A DNA stretch of 64,000 bases from Polyodon spathula. Taxonomy: Eukaryota; Chordata; Actinopteri; Acipenseriformes; Polyodontidae. The number at the start of each line of letters is the position of its first letter. The first letter of the stretch is position 1. Location: contig NC_054552.1 of assembly GCF_017654505.1 (NCBI RefSeq), positions 32,727,597 to 32,791,596 on the forward strand, given 5' to 3'. This document shows, piece by piece, positions 13,101 to 24,100 of the stretch. Position numbers and translations under genes: made by a program. Under the pieces are notes generated by a model. That model searched no databases, was not told the origin of the DNA, and saw only the letters and a list, made by a program, of their open reading frames with translations.

Positions 13101-13721
13101 CATTTAACAATGTAGAATGTGTATAACACTGCTGAGCTGGCGGTTCGCGCAGTAGGTTAGCTCTCTCTCTCTCTTGTAATGAGCCGCATTTCGGGCGGTT
13201 AGACACTATTGCAGGGGGGGGTCCGAGTGACCTCCCTCCCTTTTTCCTTTTTTTATAATGTGCGGTGGAGCGCACAGCGGCAACCACAAACTAGCATAAC
13301 AGCAACACCTACAGATCACACCGGCGCTGTGCTCGACTGCCAGCAATCCAGACTGCACTGTTTGATTTCAAAACAATGCGCACTGGGCATCTGGGGAATA
13401 CGTGTGCAATCTGTAATTTCAACCTATAGTGAGGATATTAAGCTGGAGTTTAACTGGAAACGAAACCACATCACTTATTACTTCAAACACCGCTGGTGGT
13501 CCTTTACAATTTACAAAAATGAACATGTTTTGTAATCATTCGTAGAGAAATGCGGTCGGCGTTGTTTGTAGTTACATTTTTAAAAAGTACTAAGCGGTTA
13601 GGCTAATGCCACACCGGTCGACAACATTTGCCAATTTCAATAAAAGCACGACACTAATGTCATTTTCGATTTTAAAAGGTACGTGCATCACACTTACCGG
13701 GTGTCGACCCTGAGGATACAT
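3919..13721 (-). CDS. tle3: TLE3 (Groucho-family co-repressor), coding exons 1-6, 5' part of gene
   Basis: Groucho/TLE proteins are nuclear co-repressors without DNA binding of their own. They are recruited by TCF/LEF, HES, RUNX and other factors, and tetramerise through the N-terminal Q domain. Six exons (13698-13721, 12959-13059, 12289-12352, 11072-11116, 4588-4650, 3949-4023 or 3919-4023) join in frame to 124 codons, or 134 with the long exon 6. All introns have GT and AG ends. The product starts MYPQGRHP and contains [35 protein letters not shown] and [12 protein letters not shown]. The combination [10 protein letters not shown] (TLE1/4 carry LECEKLASEK) and the [11 protein letters not shown] option identify TLE3. 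Exons 7 onward (GP, CcN, SP and WD40 regions) lie left of the window; no exon-7-like glutamine codon run is visible in 1-3918. Family assignment is near certain, and the TLE3 paralogue very likely. Confidence 0.95.
4026..4105. repeat. (GA)40 microsatellite, (CT)40 on the TLE3 sense strand
   Basis: Forty GA units with no interruption end three bases from exon 6. On the sense strand it reads (CT)40 then CAG and exon, so it forms the polypyrimidine tract. If intron 5 were retained, the tract would read as an open Leu-Ser repeat in frame with exon 6. Confidence 0.97.
4255..4307 (+). mobile_element. SINE 3'-tail-like sequence with ACT-rich end
   Basis: The run CTTGGATAAAGGCATCTGCT followed by AAATAAA matches the widely shared 3' tail of fish SINEs and their LINE partners. 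It is followed by short TAC/ACT units, as expected of a SINE 3' end. The 5' tRNA-like part is not recognised between the microsatellite and the tail, so the copy is probably truncated. Confidence 0.6.
4588..4650 (-). CDS. tle3: TLE3 coding exon 5 (Q domain, second helix)
   Basis: This 63-bp, phase-0 exon encodes [21 protein letters not shown]. The acceptor is CCTCTCTTAG and the donor [17 protein letters not shown] is TLE3-like; TLE1 and TLE4 have AQVIPFLSQE. The alanine in RLNAILAQ replaces a threonine I recall from mammalian TLE3 (RLNTILAQ). TLE4 also has alanine here, so this is a mild change within family variation. Confidence 0.94.
4983..5830. mobile_element. Probable non-autonomous DNA transposon (hAT-like ends)
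   Basis: The left end reads TAGGGATGGG and the right end, reverse complemented, TAAGGATGGG. TCGAATAC-type motifs lie just inside both ends. Such GGGATGGG/TCGAATA termini are familiar from fish hAT-type non-autonomous elements. No transposase frame is present and I see no target-site duplication, so the exact boundaries are uncertain. Confidence 0.45.
7548..7565. repeat. (CAG)6 trinucleotide repeat
   Basis: Six CAG units follow a CTG, in intron 4. It is not part of a recognised exon. Confidence 0.9.
8400..8815. promoter_or_regulatory. Candidate regulatory block in TLE3 intron 4
   Basis: This is a complex block of balanced composition without simple repeats. It is open for 193 codons on the plus strand although no protein domain is recognisable. 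Long open frames by chance are common in constrained, TA-poor enhancers. A regulatory role is inference only. Confidence 0.25.
9573..9595. repeat. G23 homopolymer
   Basis: A plus-strand G tract in intron 4. It is C23 in the TLE3 pre-mRNA. Confidence 0.95.
11072..11116 (-). CDS. tle3: TLE3 coding exon 4 (Q domain)
   Basis: This 45-bp exon encodes [15 protein letters not shown], a stretch almost invariant in all Groucho/TLE proteins. It lies between a CTTCTGTTTCAG acceptor and a GTACGTGC donor, with phase 0 on both sides. Its small size matches the very short fourth exon seen in vertebrate TLE genes. A 6.4-kb intron separates it from exon 5. Confidence 0.94.
11117..12288 (-). other. tle3: TLE3 intron 3
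   Basis: Intron of 1,172 bp with GT/AG ends. It is AT-rich and non-repetitive, with no further feature recognised. Confidence 0.9.
12289..12352 (-). CDS. tle3: TLE3 coding exon 3 (Q domain)
   Basis: This 64-bp exon completes the split serine and encodes [21 protein letters not shown]. The acceptor is TTGTCTAG and the donor GTAAGAG. Heptad-like spacing of L, Y and L continues the Q-domain coiled helix. VEYDKLAN is a TLE3 signature against the ECEKLAS of TLE1 and TLE4. Phase matches exon 2 upstream (2 bases) and exon 4 downstream (0). Confidence 0.94.
12353..12958 (-). other. tle3: TLE3 intron 2
   Basis: Intron of 606 bp with GT/AG ends. A short TTTG-type run lies next to the exon 2 donor; nothing else is recognised. 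Confidence 0.9.
12959..13059 (-). CDS. tle3: TLE3 coding exon 2 (Q domain, first helix)
   Basis: This 101-bp exon carries 33 codons plus 2 bases and reads from [12 protein letters not shown] through FLQAQYH, with a serine codon split across the next junction. The acceptor is a T-rich tract ending TTTTTTAG and the donor is GTAAAAAC. It encodes the start of the first amphipathic helix of the Q domain ([19 protein letters not shown]). This helix mediates tetramerisation and TCF binding in the family. The [13 protein letters not shown] version is TLE3-like; TLE1 has FTIPESLDRIKEE. Confidence 0.94.
13060..13697 (-). other. tle3: TLE3 intron 1
   Basis: Intron of 638 bp with GT/AG ends. The middle (about 13135-13290) is GC-richer, with CT and G runs and several CG dinucleotides, unlike its flanks. 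It may be the edge of the promoter CpG-rich zone or an old insertion; no family is recognised. Confidence 0.9.
13698..13721 (-). CDS. tle3: TLE3 coding exon 1 (start codon to first donor)
   Basis: This exon encodes MYPQGRHP, the standard TLE3 N terminus. The ATG (13719-13721) is the first in-frame ATG after an in-frame TGA at 13788-13790. It has an A at -3 (AAG ATG), a good initiation context. The exon ends CACCCG followed by GTAAGTG, a strong donor, in phase 0. TLE4-type proteins carry extra residues before MYPQ; here the in-frame codons between the stop and the ATG contain no ATG, so the short TLE3-type start is preferred. Confidence 0.93.
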
Positions 13722-14750
13722 CTTCAGAAATGTACCCCTTTTTAAATTGAAGTTAGAGGAAATGCCGTAATAATCCAAGATGAGAGTTCACGAACCCCTC
13801 CCAAAGGCACCGACTGGAACAAAGCGGTCCCGGCTGGGGTTAAGTAAATACTTGAACCAGGAGGATTTCGGCTTTCAAAAGAGTCTCAGTTACGGGAACC
13901 AAAAGTTCTATTTATCCCCTTTCACCAAAAAACAAAAAAGATATAACAGAACGTCGATCAGATTCAAATGGAGGGGACAAACAACGCTTTACATCTGAAA
14001 CGGCGCTCCGTATTCATCTCGCAATCAAAAATCGGATTATTTGTTTGAAGTATAATTTCTTCTGCTCAGTTTTGGAATTCTGAATTAATCTTCGCTTTGC
14101 TCCAGAAATCCTGGTTTTGAGATAAAATAATAAATTCACTCACAGATGATAAGATATGCGTTCACAGCACACCACCTTACTCGCTCCCGTCGGATGTATG
14201 TGCTGAATTGATAGATCTCTTTGCAGCGATAGTATACACGGACAACAACAAAAAATGCAAAGACGCCCGAAATGTACACCGTCCTGGTTTTGTGTCGAAT
14301 CGGTTGTCCAAGAATTCTAAGCGATAAAACGAGGTTCCTCAACACTTATAAATCTTCCAATTTTTTTTAAGACGATGAAAATCAAGAGTTCACCAGAGAT
14401 TAAGTCCAAAACACAACATCTCCGTTCTGGCGTTGCTAGCTATTGTGGCTTTAGCTGCATCTGTCTGGACGCAGGATTCAACCATCGCTTTGGACTGAAC
14501 CCGTGCACACTCGGAACACCTCAAACCGGGCTGATCTGTGAGAATCGCCCTGCAGCGTCGATGAGAGCGATCTTCCAGATCTGAACAGGATAAAGCCCTT
14601 TTAAAGTTTGATGTCGTTCAGTAACCGCTTGCGATCGCCTTTCCCCGTCTCTGAAGCGCACAGGTCTGCTGCACCGCACACACGCAGCATAGTGACACGA
14701 GGTCTGAACTGCCGCGAGAGCAACTCCCAGTCCCAGCTCCCATTAACAAA
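13722..14750 (-). other. tle3: TLE3 5' untranslated region (right limit approximate)
   Basis: This is the stretch between the start codon and the promoter-like block. An in-frame TGA at 13788-13790 shows the reading frame does not extend far upstream. CG dinucleotides are frequent compared with the intergenic DNA, as at a CpG-rich vertebrate 5' end. A UTR near 1 kb fits the long leader known for TLE3. The transcription start is inferred from promoter motifs, not seen. Confidence 0.55.
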
Positions 14751-14759
14751 AAGGGGTTT

Positions 14760-14870
14760 TACTCGGGCAGCCAATCACAGAGCTCAGTCCCCACGTGGGG
14801 GCTCTCCGTGCGGGTCATTTGATTGGTGGGTCGGAATGACGTCACCCTCGCCATTTCGGATCTAAATGGA
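14760..14870 (-). promoter_or_regulatory. tle3: Probable core/proximal promoter of TLE3
   Basis: Within 75 bp there is a CCAAT box (14771-14775), a CACGTG E-box (14792-14797, in CCACGTGGGG), an inverted CCAAT (ATTGG, 14822-14826) and a full palindromic CRE, TGACGTCA (14837-14844). A GCCATTT follows, a YY1-like core. There is no clear TATA box, as expected for a CpG-type promoter. The position about 1.05 kb upstream of the start codon fits the TLE3 leader length. Confidence 0.65.
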
Positions 14871-15469
14871 ACACAAACTTCAGACACAATTGCAAGGCGC
14901 TGGTCCTCACACTTAAGAGCACTTGTGTGCGTGTTGCAAAATACTGCAACAGATTTTGTAATTGCAAAATAATTTATTTATAAACAGCTCGAGTCATACC
15001 TAGCGACTCGTAGTGTTCTTGTTAAAAGGGTCAAAGTAAATGCAGCTATAGTTGGCGGCACAGCTAAAATGCATTATATATTTTACAATATCAGGGCAAT
15101 ATACCATATTAAAAAGTATAATGCGTTTTAAAAAGGTTGCCCATGACTGATGGGCACCGAGCAGATAATAGAAATTTAAAACTTTATAAATATGTTTGTT
15201 TGTTTTTTAAAAGAATGAGCCTCGAACCTTTTTTTAAAATGTATTGTCTTTGTTTTTTTTTAACAAGAACCCTTTGTTCGTGTTCAGCAGTCACCATGCC
15301 TAATTCTATATGTATTCTTTAGTATTGACTTGAACTCGCGTATACTAGGGTTATACAATTCAGAAGTAAAATGTTTATCTCGTGTTTGTGTTTTTTTTAA
15401 TTTTTGTTTTTTTTTTAGGCACAACATGTCGGCTCCCGAAGTGCTGAGGCAGATCACGCTACTCTAACT

Positions 15470-15590
15470 CACGTGGGGCTCTTTGAGCTGCTCCCCTTTC
15501 TGTCCAATAGCGGCGCTCCTCGCTCGCTATTGGCTGGGACGGGTCGTGCCTGTCAGTCATGAGCCGCGACTGTCAATCAAAGTCACGCGG
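15470..15590. promoter_or_regulatory. Second CCAAT/E-box cluster upstream of TLE3
   Basis: The cluster has CACGTG (15470-15475, in TCACGTGGGG), CCAAT (15504-15508), ATTGG (15529-15533) and a TGTCAATCAAAG combining PBX/MEIS-like and TCF/LEF-like cores (15571-15582). The segment is GC-rich with several CG dinucleotides. It may be a distal promoter, an alternative first exon or the start of a divergent transcript. Confidence 0.5.
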
Positions 15591-15895
15591 GGTCTTGCGC
15601 TGACAAATGCCTCTGCCTCTCAGCCGCCTGCTTGCAAATACTGCCAGGAATGGCTGCTTAATTAGCTTTGAATGGCTTTCCCTTCCAGCTCAAACAATCT
15701 GTCACTACCATGTGGTAAAAAGAGCCATGCATAAAACAAAGGAACATTTAAACAAAACAGAAAAAAGCAAGCAGGGGCTAAATATCAGTCTGATTTTTTT
15801 CTTCTTCTTCTATTCAGGGAATACATTTTTATTACCACATAACAAAGCATTTATTTCAGACAAGGCTCATTGGAACTAACCAAGCTTGACTTTAT

Positions 15896-15927
15896 GGGGG
15901 GGGGGGGGGGGGTGGGATGGGGGGGGT
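15896..15927. repeat. G17 tract plus second G run (quadruplex-prone)
   Basis: Seventeen Gs are followed by TGGGATGGGGGGGGT. The repeated G runs could form a G-quadruplex. It lies about 1 kb upstream of the inferred TLE3 promoter. Confidence 0.9.
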
Positions 15928-16420
15928 GCTGCCTGCTGCTGCGACGCTGCGGGCTAAAAAGGGAATTATATATAACAAGTGAAAGACAAAACACATTGCA
16001 GCCAGTTGCTGGGGTTTTGTGTGCCTGGTTCTCGTGGAGTCTGCAGTAACCCATAACACTTGTCTTCATTGTTTCCATTTAAAGGGGGCTAGTTGGTGAT
16101 TATTTATTGAAATTACCACAGAGTCCTAAAATTATCCGAAGCTACTATTCTAGAGAACAGACAATGCCCTTGGACTGTAGGGGGTCCCGCCTGTGTTAAA
16201 CTCGGGCCCGTGTTTATTGATGTGTGTAGGAGGCAAGGCATTATGAAAAACAAGTCCTTACATACCAAACGCCCTTCACAGGAATTCATTTCGTATTACT
16301 TTCTTCTAATATAGATTTTTAATAGCACAGAGCTATCTTCCAGATAAACCCAATGGGAAATATTTCTGTCAACAATATGTTAATTAAGAACATTTAGCTG
16401 TATTTCAATTAAATACATAC

Positions 16421-16493
16421 TAAAATATGGTATTTTTATTAAACCTTGTTTACATGTAAAAAATGAGTTGTAAAATATGGTATTTTTATTAAA

Positions 16494-16559
<66 letters not shown>
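16421..16559. repeat. Two 25-bp direct repeats followed by (TA)32
   Basis: TAAAATATGGTATTTTTATT plus AAACC occurs at 16421-16445 and again, identical, at 16471-16495. A TA dinucleotide tract follows directly at 16496-16559. Confidence 0.93.
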
Positions 16560-16561
<2 letters not shown>

Positions 16562-16739
16562 TATATAATGCAATTAATACTGAAATACAGTTTTATAAAC
16601 AGGGGATAGTGTTTGCGCTCTAGATCTGTTTATAGCGTTAAATGTGGCTGCAGTATGTCTTTGTAATACTGTTCAAACGCCTTGCTCGCCTATCTCAATC
16701 TAATTGGATGAGTTTCAACTGTTTATATTACAAGACGTG

Positions 16740-16830
16740 TCAGGGTCATTGGCTACTGGAAAGAGCAGTTCTCATTGGCCGGTTAATTGAGAACCTTGGA
16801 AACATCCCACGTGGGACCGGAGCTCCAACT
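16740..16830. promoter_or_regulatory. Third CCAAT/E-box cluster upstream of TLE3
   Basis: The cluster has two ATTGG boxes (16748-16752, 16774-16778) and a CACGTG in CCCACGTGGGA (16808-16813). A GC-richer stretch follows to about 16930. The motif composition repeats that of the blocks at 14760 and 15470, so this may belong to one regulatory zone or mark a separate upstream start site. Confidence 0.45.
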
Positions 16831-17271
16831 GCCACAACGAGAAGGGCGGGAACGAAATCCAGGACTGGAGTTTCAATTAGAGCTGCAGTTAGCTCGCACA
16901 GTGTTGCACGCAGCCCGCTGCCCTGTCCCGTTTTGCCGCATTCTTTGTTGTTTATATATGACAAAACAGATGTGTCAAGTCGACGGTTTGAAACTGCAAA
17001 TAGAGGAATCAATGCAAAACGTCCTTGCATTCTTAAACGTGCCCCTTACACTATATTGGGTGGGTGTAAACAGACGCGAAAAACCAATAAGATCGCACAC
17101 AAGACTAAACGGTGTTGTAACCGTTCCATGTTTTTATTTATATACTTGTAATTAAGACTGAACATGATTGTGGGGCAGCACCTCCTGCTTTATCCTTGCA
17201 GTTTGCGTTGATGTTGCTATAGCGCTAACTCTATTCAATGATAACTGACTGTGGAATCTGCTTCCCACTCT

Positions 17272-17295
17272 GGGGGGGGGGGGGGGGGGGGGGGG
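17272..17295. repeat. G24 homopolymer
   Basis: A plus-strand G tract that follows directly on complex sequence. Confidence 0.95.
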
Positions 17296-18217
17296 TGTGT
17301 TTTGTAGGCCCCCCTACATCTGCTATGCACTTAGTAGATTTATCAGTCCCAAATCTTTAAAAGGCCATATGCCTGGCTTTGCCTGTCCCTGCCCCACATT
17401 GACCTCTTTGTACATGCATGTGAACCTCCTTATCCCAAAGGAACAGGCTCTTCTGCCCTAAAGCTAAGGAAGTAACTTCACCACAGCATGCTCGATTGAT
17501 TGAAATCATGGTCTCTTTGCAAGGAAGCTTGGGTTTGAAAAAAAAAAACATGTCGTCGTCTCTTTAAAAAAAAAATACTGCAGAAAAGGAGTAGGAAAGT
17601 GTAGTAAAGCACAATAAAAGTGTGTCACGGTAGGAAGATGGTACAGCACTCCTTACACAAATATAGGGAAGTTTCACCTCGTCTGTTAAATAGCTGTGGG
17701 AAGTTTATGATAGCCCTTGCTTTTTCTCTTGCTTTCTTTTCAATAACACCTTTTAAATAAAGTTCAAATCAATAGTGGCACATGTTCTTTCTTCCACGGT
17801 CAATGCCATTGAAACAAAAAACCTGTCTCTAAGCAGAGAATTCCCTGTCTCCCAATATTTGCTAATTCAGCATTGTCCTCGCTTTGACTCGGAATCACTG
17901 AACAGGTCATCCCACTGAATCTGGCAAGCGCACACTCTCTGTAAGCAGTGAAGCAAACATGGCCACTGAGGGGCTTGTCATTTACGACAATTCTCAGCTC
18001 CAATCAATAGACTGGGTTGGGATTAAAAGCGACAAAGACTTAGCCTGGCCCTGGGGGCAGGACCCTTCTGTCATGGGGAGAGCTTCTTAGCTCTTTACTT
18101 TCTGTTTGTTTATACGAGAACCAGATATGTCAGTAGTGCCAGTGTGAAGCTTATTGAGATCCTTACAAAATGGGAGCCATACGTTGCCCTCCTATTATTT
18201 GGCTAACTACAAAATAC

Positions 18218-18276
18218 AAGAAGAAGAAGAAGAAGAAGAAGAAGAAGAAGAAGAAGAAGAAGAAGAAGAAGAAGAA
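18218..18276. repeat. (AAG)19 microsatellite
   Basis: A pure AAG run reads as a poly-Glu or poly-Phe-like frame on either strand, which explains the frames predicted here. Confidence 0.95.
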
Positions 18277-21069
18277 TTGGCTATTTGTTTTTCTTTGTCC
18301 CTGTCTGAAAATCAGCTGAAAAGTAGAACTTTGTCTGTGTGGCTGCCTCACTGTGCAATTACACAGTTTCTTCTCAAACAGAAACTCCTCTAATACTCCT
18401 TGGAAGCAAGTTTGGGTTTGCTTAAAACATGGTATCTCCAGATGTTTTATGCTTCATTTACACAAAGTGGTCTTCAGCAACAGCTTTAATTGAAGCTATT
18501 ATATAACAATTTTCCTCATTTATTTAAAAAAAAACCTGAATATTAAAACCACTTAAACCAACTGAAAAAGTTATCTTGCGACTAGATGAAAATATGTTTA
18601 GTTTTAGTGTATTAAAAATCACTTGTGATTGTAAGAATTCTGGATTGATGTATTTTTTTTGTTATGCTTGTTGTATTTTTAAAATAAGGCCTACTGCACC
18701 AAAAACCTATTTGGTGGTGAAAAAACAAACCTGTTGCCATGAATAATGTAATTTTTATTGTTTGTCCTTTTTGCACACACTGGGTTTCCTGTTTGCACAA
18801 GGTTTTATTTCCATCATGCCCTGGTATTGTGCAACAGCGCAATTGCAAGGTTATTGACATGCTTTCATACATGGGCTGCTGCTTCTAAAGAAACACATTC
18901 CGATCCACAATCAGCTCAATGTGTGACTGGGGAGGAAATGGTTGAGGTGTATCAGGGTTACTCGCGGGGCTGCAATCAATGCAAATAGAATGAAAGCCCC
19001 TATCAAAGGGACGAATGCAGACATGAACAGTGTTGCCAAACAATGGATGGAGACTTTGGCACGAAAACAGGCTGCTTGAATACTCTGGGCAATGAGGAAT
19101 GGAGCCAGTTACCAATCTGAAATTCAAATTCTCTGACATCAACAGCTACTTAACCATATCTTAACAGTACGAGGACTAGCATAATCCCACTGGATTCAGA
19201 GCCCAGGGTTTAGCGCATATTTAAAGGGAGCACACTTCGTTGTGTGAAGCATGCTGTGCTGATTGGTGCCCTGCAATGCATGGGGTGTAGTGTTGTTGGG
19301 TTAGTGGTGCCAGGATTCTTTGCAAGAAGCAACACCTATTCAGCATTATATACATCCTGCTCTAATCCCCAAATAACAGAAGCAATCCAGACAGCAAGAG
19401 AACTTTGCTTCTTTAAAATACCAGCTGCCAATTAGATTCATTATTTAGACACTAAAGATAAAAAAAACAAAAACAAAATCAGAATCTGAAAATCTCCAGA
19501 ACCAATGAGCTGTTCATTCTGCTGAACAATCGATATCTTTAGAGTTAAAAAATCCTCATTAAAACTCAATTGTTTCATGCTAGTGTATCTTTAAGCAGTT
19601 TGTTTGTCCTGCAGTTTAACTGGAGTATTAGGTTGTAAATAAATGTCACTAAGATACTCGTTAAATAGTCCCAAAGAAATCATTCTAAGTCATATCTGAG
19701 GATCAGCACCAGAATATTTTGCTTTTCAAAGCATGACAGCACTTCCAGCACCTCAATGAACCATGTTTATAACTATGCCAGCTTGTTAAAAAAAAAGTAA
19801 AATGTAAAGGGCCTGTCTGCATAATTATTTTTGATGAACGTTGAACACGTACTGTACAATCATTATGTCGGTGAGCACTCTGTTGTTGATCTGCCAGTAT
19901 GAAACTCGAGGTTACAGTTGAAATCTGGATAATTACATGTTTAAAAGCATGGATTCTCTGGCAATGTCTTTCTTTCCAGTTCAGTTGGAATGTGAATTCA
20001 GGTTTCAGCTTTGGTCAAACTATAATTGATGCTTGCAGACCAGCCCAGCATGGCTATTTTCATCTTTTCTTACTGCAGGAGAAAGCTTCCTCGTGGTAGA
20101 GAACAGAGAAAGACAGAAAGGTTCTTGGGCTGACAGAAAAGTAAGAGTTAAGAACAAAAATTCCAAGTCTCATTTTTATTTGTGTTGCTAAATTACGATT
20201 TCCTCTAAAGATGCATACGTGGGTTTGTGCAGGCGACACAGGAAGCATATCAATTAGTAGACACAGAAATAGTGCAGTGTTTGGCACTGCTACCCTAGAC
20301 AATGCTTTCCACTCACAGTGTCTGCTCATGTAGAGTAACGGTGCACTAAAAGATTTTCCTGTTATGAACATTATGAAGAGGTGCATTGGAAGTAGCGTAC
20401 TAGAATGCAGTATGCTGTAGTTAAATCATGATAATGCGTTCAAGTTGGGTGGGACTGTGAGTCACAGAAAAAGCAGTCTACTTCTCTTAGTGCCTTTTAA
20501 AAGCATGTGACAAAAAATGTTAACCTTTGCCTAGTGGCACTGTCAGCAGGAGGATTAATTTCCATTGGATAGTTTTGCATAGTTTCAAGTATTATAAAAA
20601 CGGTGTGAAACAAGCCACTAGCCAGGTGCTCATGGCATGAGTAAGAGTTGTTACCTCCTACTCCATCCTGCTCACATCAATTGAGAAATAAAAAGCAGGA
20701 GTGTCTCAGCCTGACGACCGGGGCCACACATTCACACAATGCATTGCTGAGTTAAGCACATGTTTAAAGAGCTTAGCTCTGTCTTTCATTCATTGGATTT
20801 CAATTCAGCAAAAACAGGTCAGGTCACGGTTTCACAACCTTAAAAAAACCAAAACAACAACAACAAAAAATTAATACTGCGCGCGACAAAGCCTTTCCTG
20901 TTGGACAGCTTTAACAAAAGCAGGTTGATGTCAGATTCAGTGTTGTGTTGTTTCGTTCCACACTGTATAGTTTTACTTGGGTTTCCAGAATATCTTATTA
21001 ATCGCACTGTTATACCCAGCACTGGATAATAAGGATACAAACTGAACACAGCCATGATTGATGCAAGCA

Positions 21070-21145
21070 TACACACACACGCACATGCAAACGCATGAAA
21101 ACACACACACACACACGCACACACACACACACGCATGCACATACA
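21070..21145. repeat. Imperfect (CA)n microsatellite
   Basis: ACAC runs are broken by GCACATGCAAACGCATG, giving a compound CA/CG repeat. Confidence 0.9.
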
Positions 21146-24100
21146 CAAGCATAATTATGCTGAATATAGAAAACAGACATATTAAAAGCACAACTGCATT
21201 ATGTGCTTATCTAGCAGTGTGGCTTGATTGATGCATGCTAATATTGGAAGGCTTTAACTTCTGAATGGGGTGCCCTGACCTGCTTAATAACAACGTGTGT
21301 TTTCTTTTGTTGTTGACTTCACCAAGTGGTCCTCTTCTTGATATGAGGTCTACTTATCACACATTTGGAGGCTTGCCCACTCCCAATCTCCTGTGATGCT
21401 GCTTCCATAACTTCAGCAAGGCTCAAGTGCTCAACACTGTTACTGCTCTTAAGTCTTTCAATCACTTAAGCATTTACTAAGTTCCTCGGTTCGGCTAATC
21501 AGAGGTAAAAGAAGAGCTGCTGAGATTTCCATGTACGGTACTTGAATTCATCTGTACTTCAGAGCTCAGTTTAACCTGTAGTAATGCAGAGACAAGGTTA
21601 AACAAATGGTAATGGATTATACTGTAGTTATTTCAAGGCTTTTGTTTTTAAAACTAACCTGGAAAATTATACAACAGTCCTGCCCACTGTTACTATAGTC
21701 TGTTGAGATGCTGTTTGTAAAAATGCCTCCTCCATTCACAGACTAAGAGGTAAAAAAAAAACAACATCATGTTTTTGCAAATATTTTTTTTTTTATAAAT
21801 CTAGTCACAAATCAAAGAAATTACAAAGAAATGTTTGATTAATTTTTCATTTCTGAATGTGACAAAATGATCATTCAGATGGTACTACATTGTGAAATTC
21901 TGAGCTAAAAAAATAGCATTGTATAGTGAGCATATGGATATGGATAAAATCTGTACGCATTCGTACAATTATAGTACATAGCATTGTAAAGCCTGTGTTA
22001 ATTACCTTTGACAGGAGGGTACACTGGAGCAAGTGCTGCTATTGTATATATAGACCTCAACACTAGGAGGCAGCACCATTTGTTTCTTATCATGTACATG
22101 ACAGGTTACGCAAATAATTGAAGGCAGGCTTAATTAAAAAGTAACGCTCACGTTATAGGAGGCAGGAAGGGATTTCAAGTTTTAAAAGGATTTTTGTTCT
22201 CTCAGTTTGATCTGTTTGATGAATAACAGTTTAAAAGAAAATCATATTGCAAACATAGAATCTAAGTAAGATAATATTATACTGTAGCTATCCGACTTTG
22301 CACACATAGATTTAGCTGTATACATGCAAACACAAATACAAGACTATCCTTTAGAAAGACGAGAAGAAGTGCTGGTTTCCTCCGTGGTATTTGTGTTGAC
22401 AGTGACGGGATGACCTAACAAAGGAAGTCGATATTTAATATCTGTACACCCGCTTCGCTCTTCACGACATGCAGCATGTTTCGTTTGTGTTTCTGCAGAG
22501 CAATGCTTTCATCTACTCCTCTGTGCTGCTTAATGGATGAATGCAACGCGCATTGAACCACCATCTGATATGTTTGTTTTTTTTTTCTTCTTCTGACATG
22601 CTTTCATTTTTATAGCTTTATAATATGCAGTAAAACCTGAAATAAGCAGTCAGCAACAGGAACGGAGCAGATAGCTGCTCAGCCTTGTTCAAATGTACAT
22701 TCCAATAGGACTCTCCCAAACCCTCTCTCTGTCCTGCTGCGTGTAAACCACTTTCCAATCAGGTTTGGGTGTTTAACAGATTGCAGTGCATTGATTCCTA
22801 CAAAACCCATTGAGTTTGGCATATCAACATATTCAAAACACTCAGTTACAAAAGCTCCCCTGTTATAGTCACCACAGTTGTTGTAGGTTTTTTTTGTATG
22901 TAGCACTTTTTAAAAACTGCAATAAGCTACCATGCCATTTGAAATGTAAAAATCTCAAGTGTTATCCTAGGGTTCTGTGAGTGGGACATTTCTACTGAAA
23001 GACAGTTCTTTGCATGAGCCAGATTCTCCTGCAATTCAGTGGCATTCCTATCGCGTCCCACTCAATGCCAGCACTTTGCCAGTACAAAGCCATTCGTTTC
23101 TGCTCCAGGAGCACTGCTCATGTTCCTGCAGCTGCTAACAGGAGTTCATTCATAAACACATCCTCGAGTGTTAATGAGTCTAAAAGGATTTGTTTATTGG
23201 GTTTCTAAACTATATTTAAAACAAAACAACAAAAGCACTTGCAATATTCCTACAGAATCAGCCGCTGTCACTTAAAATAGTTTGTGAACAGTAAAATGTC
23301 AAATGCACTAGATGCTGAGCATAGTGTGCTTTTAGACTAAGCAAGCAACTTCACTGATGTCACAGTAATAAGGAGTCATATCTGTTATTATCAAGAGATA
23401 CTGCAGGTGCTGTGTTGCACTGCTTCTTTTACTGTGGGGATGGTCATCGTTTATTTGCTATAGTCGTAAGCAGAAATTACATAACCATGCAGGCATGGAA
23501 CCAATTAACCCTGCAACGATATTGGATCACATATGGTAAATAAAATGGATATGTTAAAGTTGTCATACTCAATGACTTTATTACCTCACACTGGCATAAT
23601 AACATTCAGACAAGCTGTAGCTCCTTTTGTATTCCCTTTGACTTTGGTGAAGCTGATATTTTAGTAGCCGCAATGCCTTAGCTGAATGATTGGTCTACTT
23701 GATTCTTATTAAGGTTTGGATGAATCCTTTCATTTTGCTTTCATGAAACCCCCGTGAAATGTTGTAGTTAAAACCGAAGTCATAATAAAGTCTGGAATGC
23801 AAAAATATCAAGAGAAAAACAAGAGTTATTAAACCCAAATGTTACACAAGAGAAAAGCACATGCTGTACCCTCTCCAGGGGGATTGCTATGGTGTGGGCT
23901 GCCTTTTGAAGGTACAAATGTAATGAAAACACAATAGTAAGCAGAGATGAATTCCTAATTTCCTCTTGAACTTATTGAATCCGAGCACGAATACCAGAAG
24001 AAATGTTAACATGTGTTGCTGTTTTTGTTGGTTTGTTTTTTTTACTAGGGGAAAACCTGCCAAAATCTTGAATTGGCTTGGTTTACAATCATAGAATTGA

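Noticed and set aside
13590..13778. N-terminal extension of TLE3 upstream of MYPQGRHP
   Set aside because: The upstream codon is TTG, not ATG, an in-frame TGA follows upstream, and family members start at MYPQ.
22679..22906. 75-codon minus-strand frame
   Set aside because: Natural-looking in places, but no family, splice site or neighbouring exon could be found.
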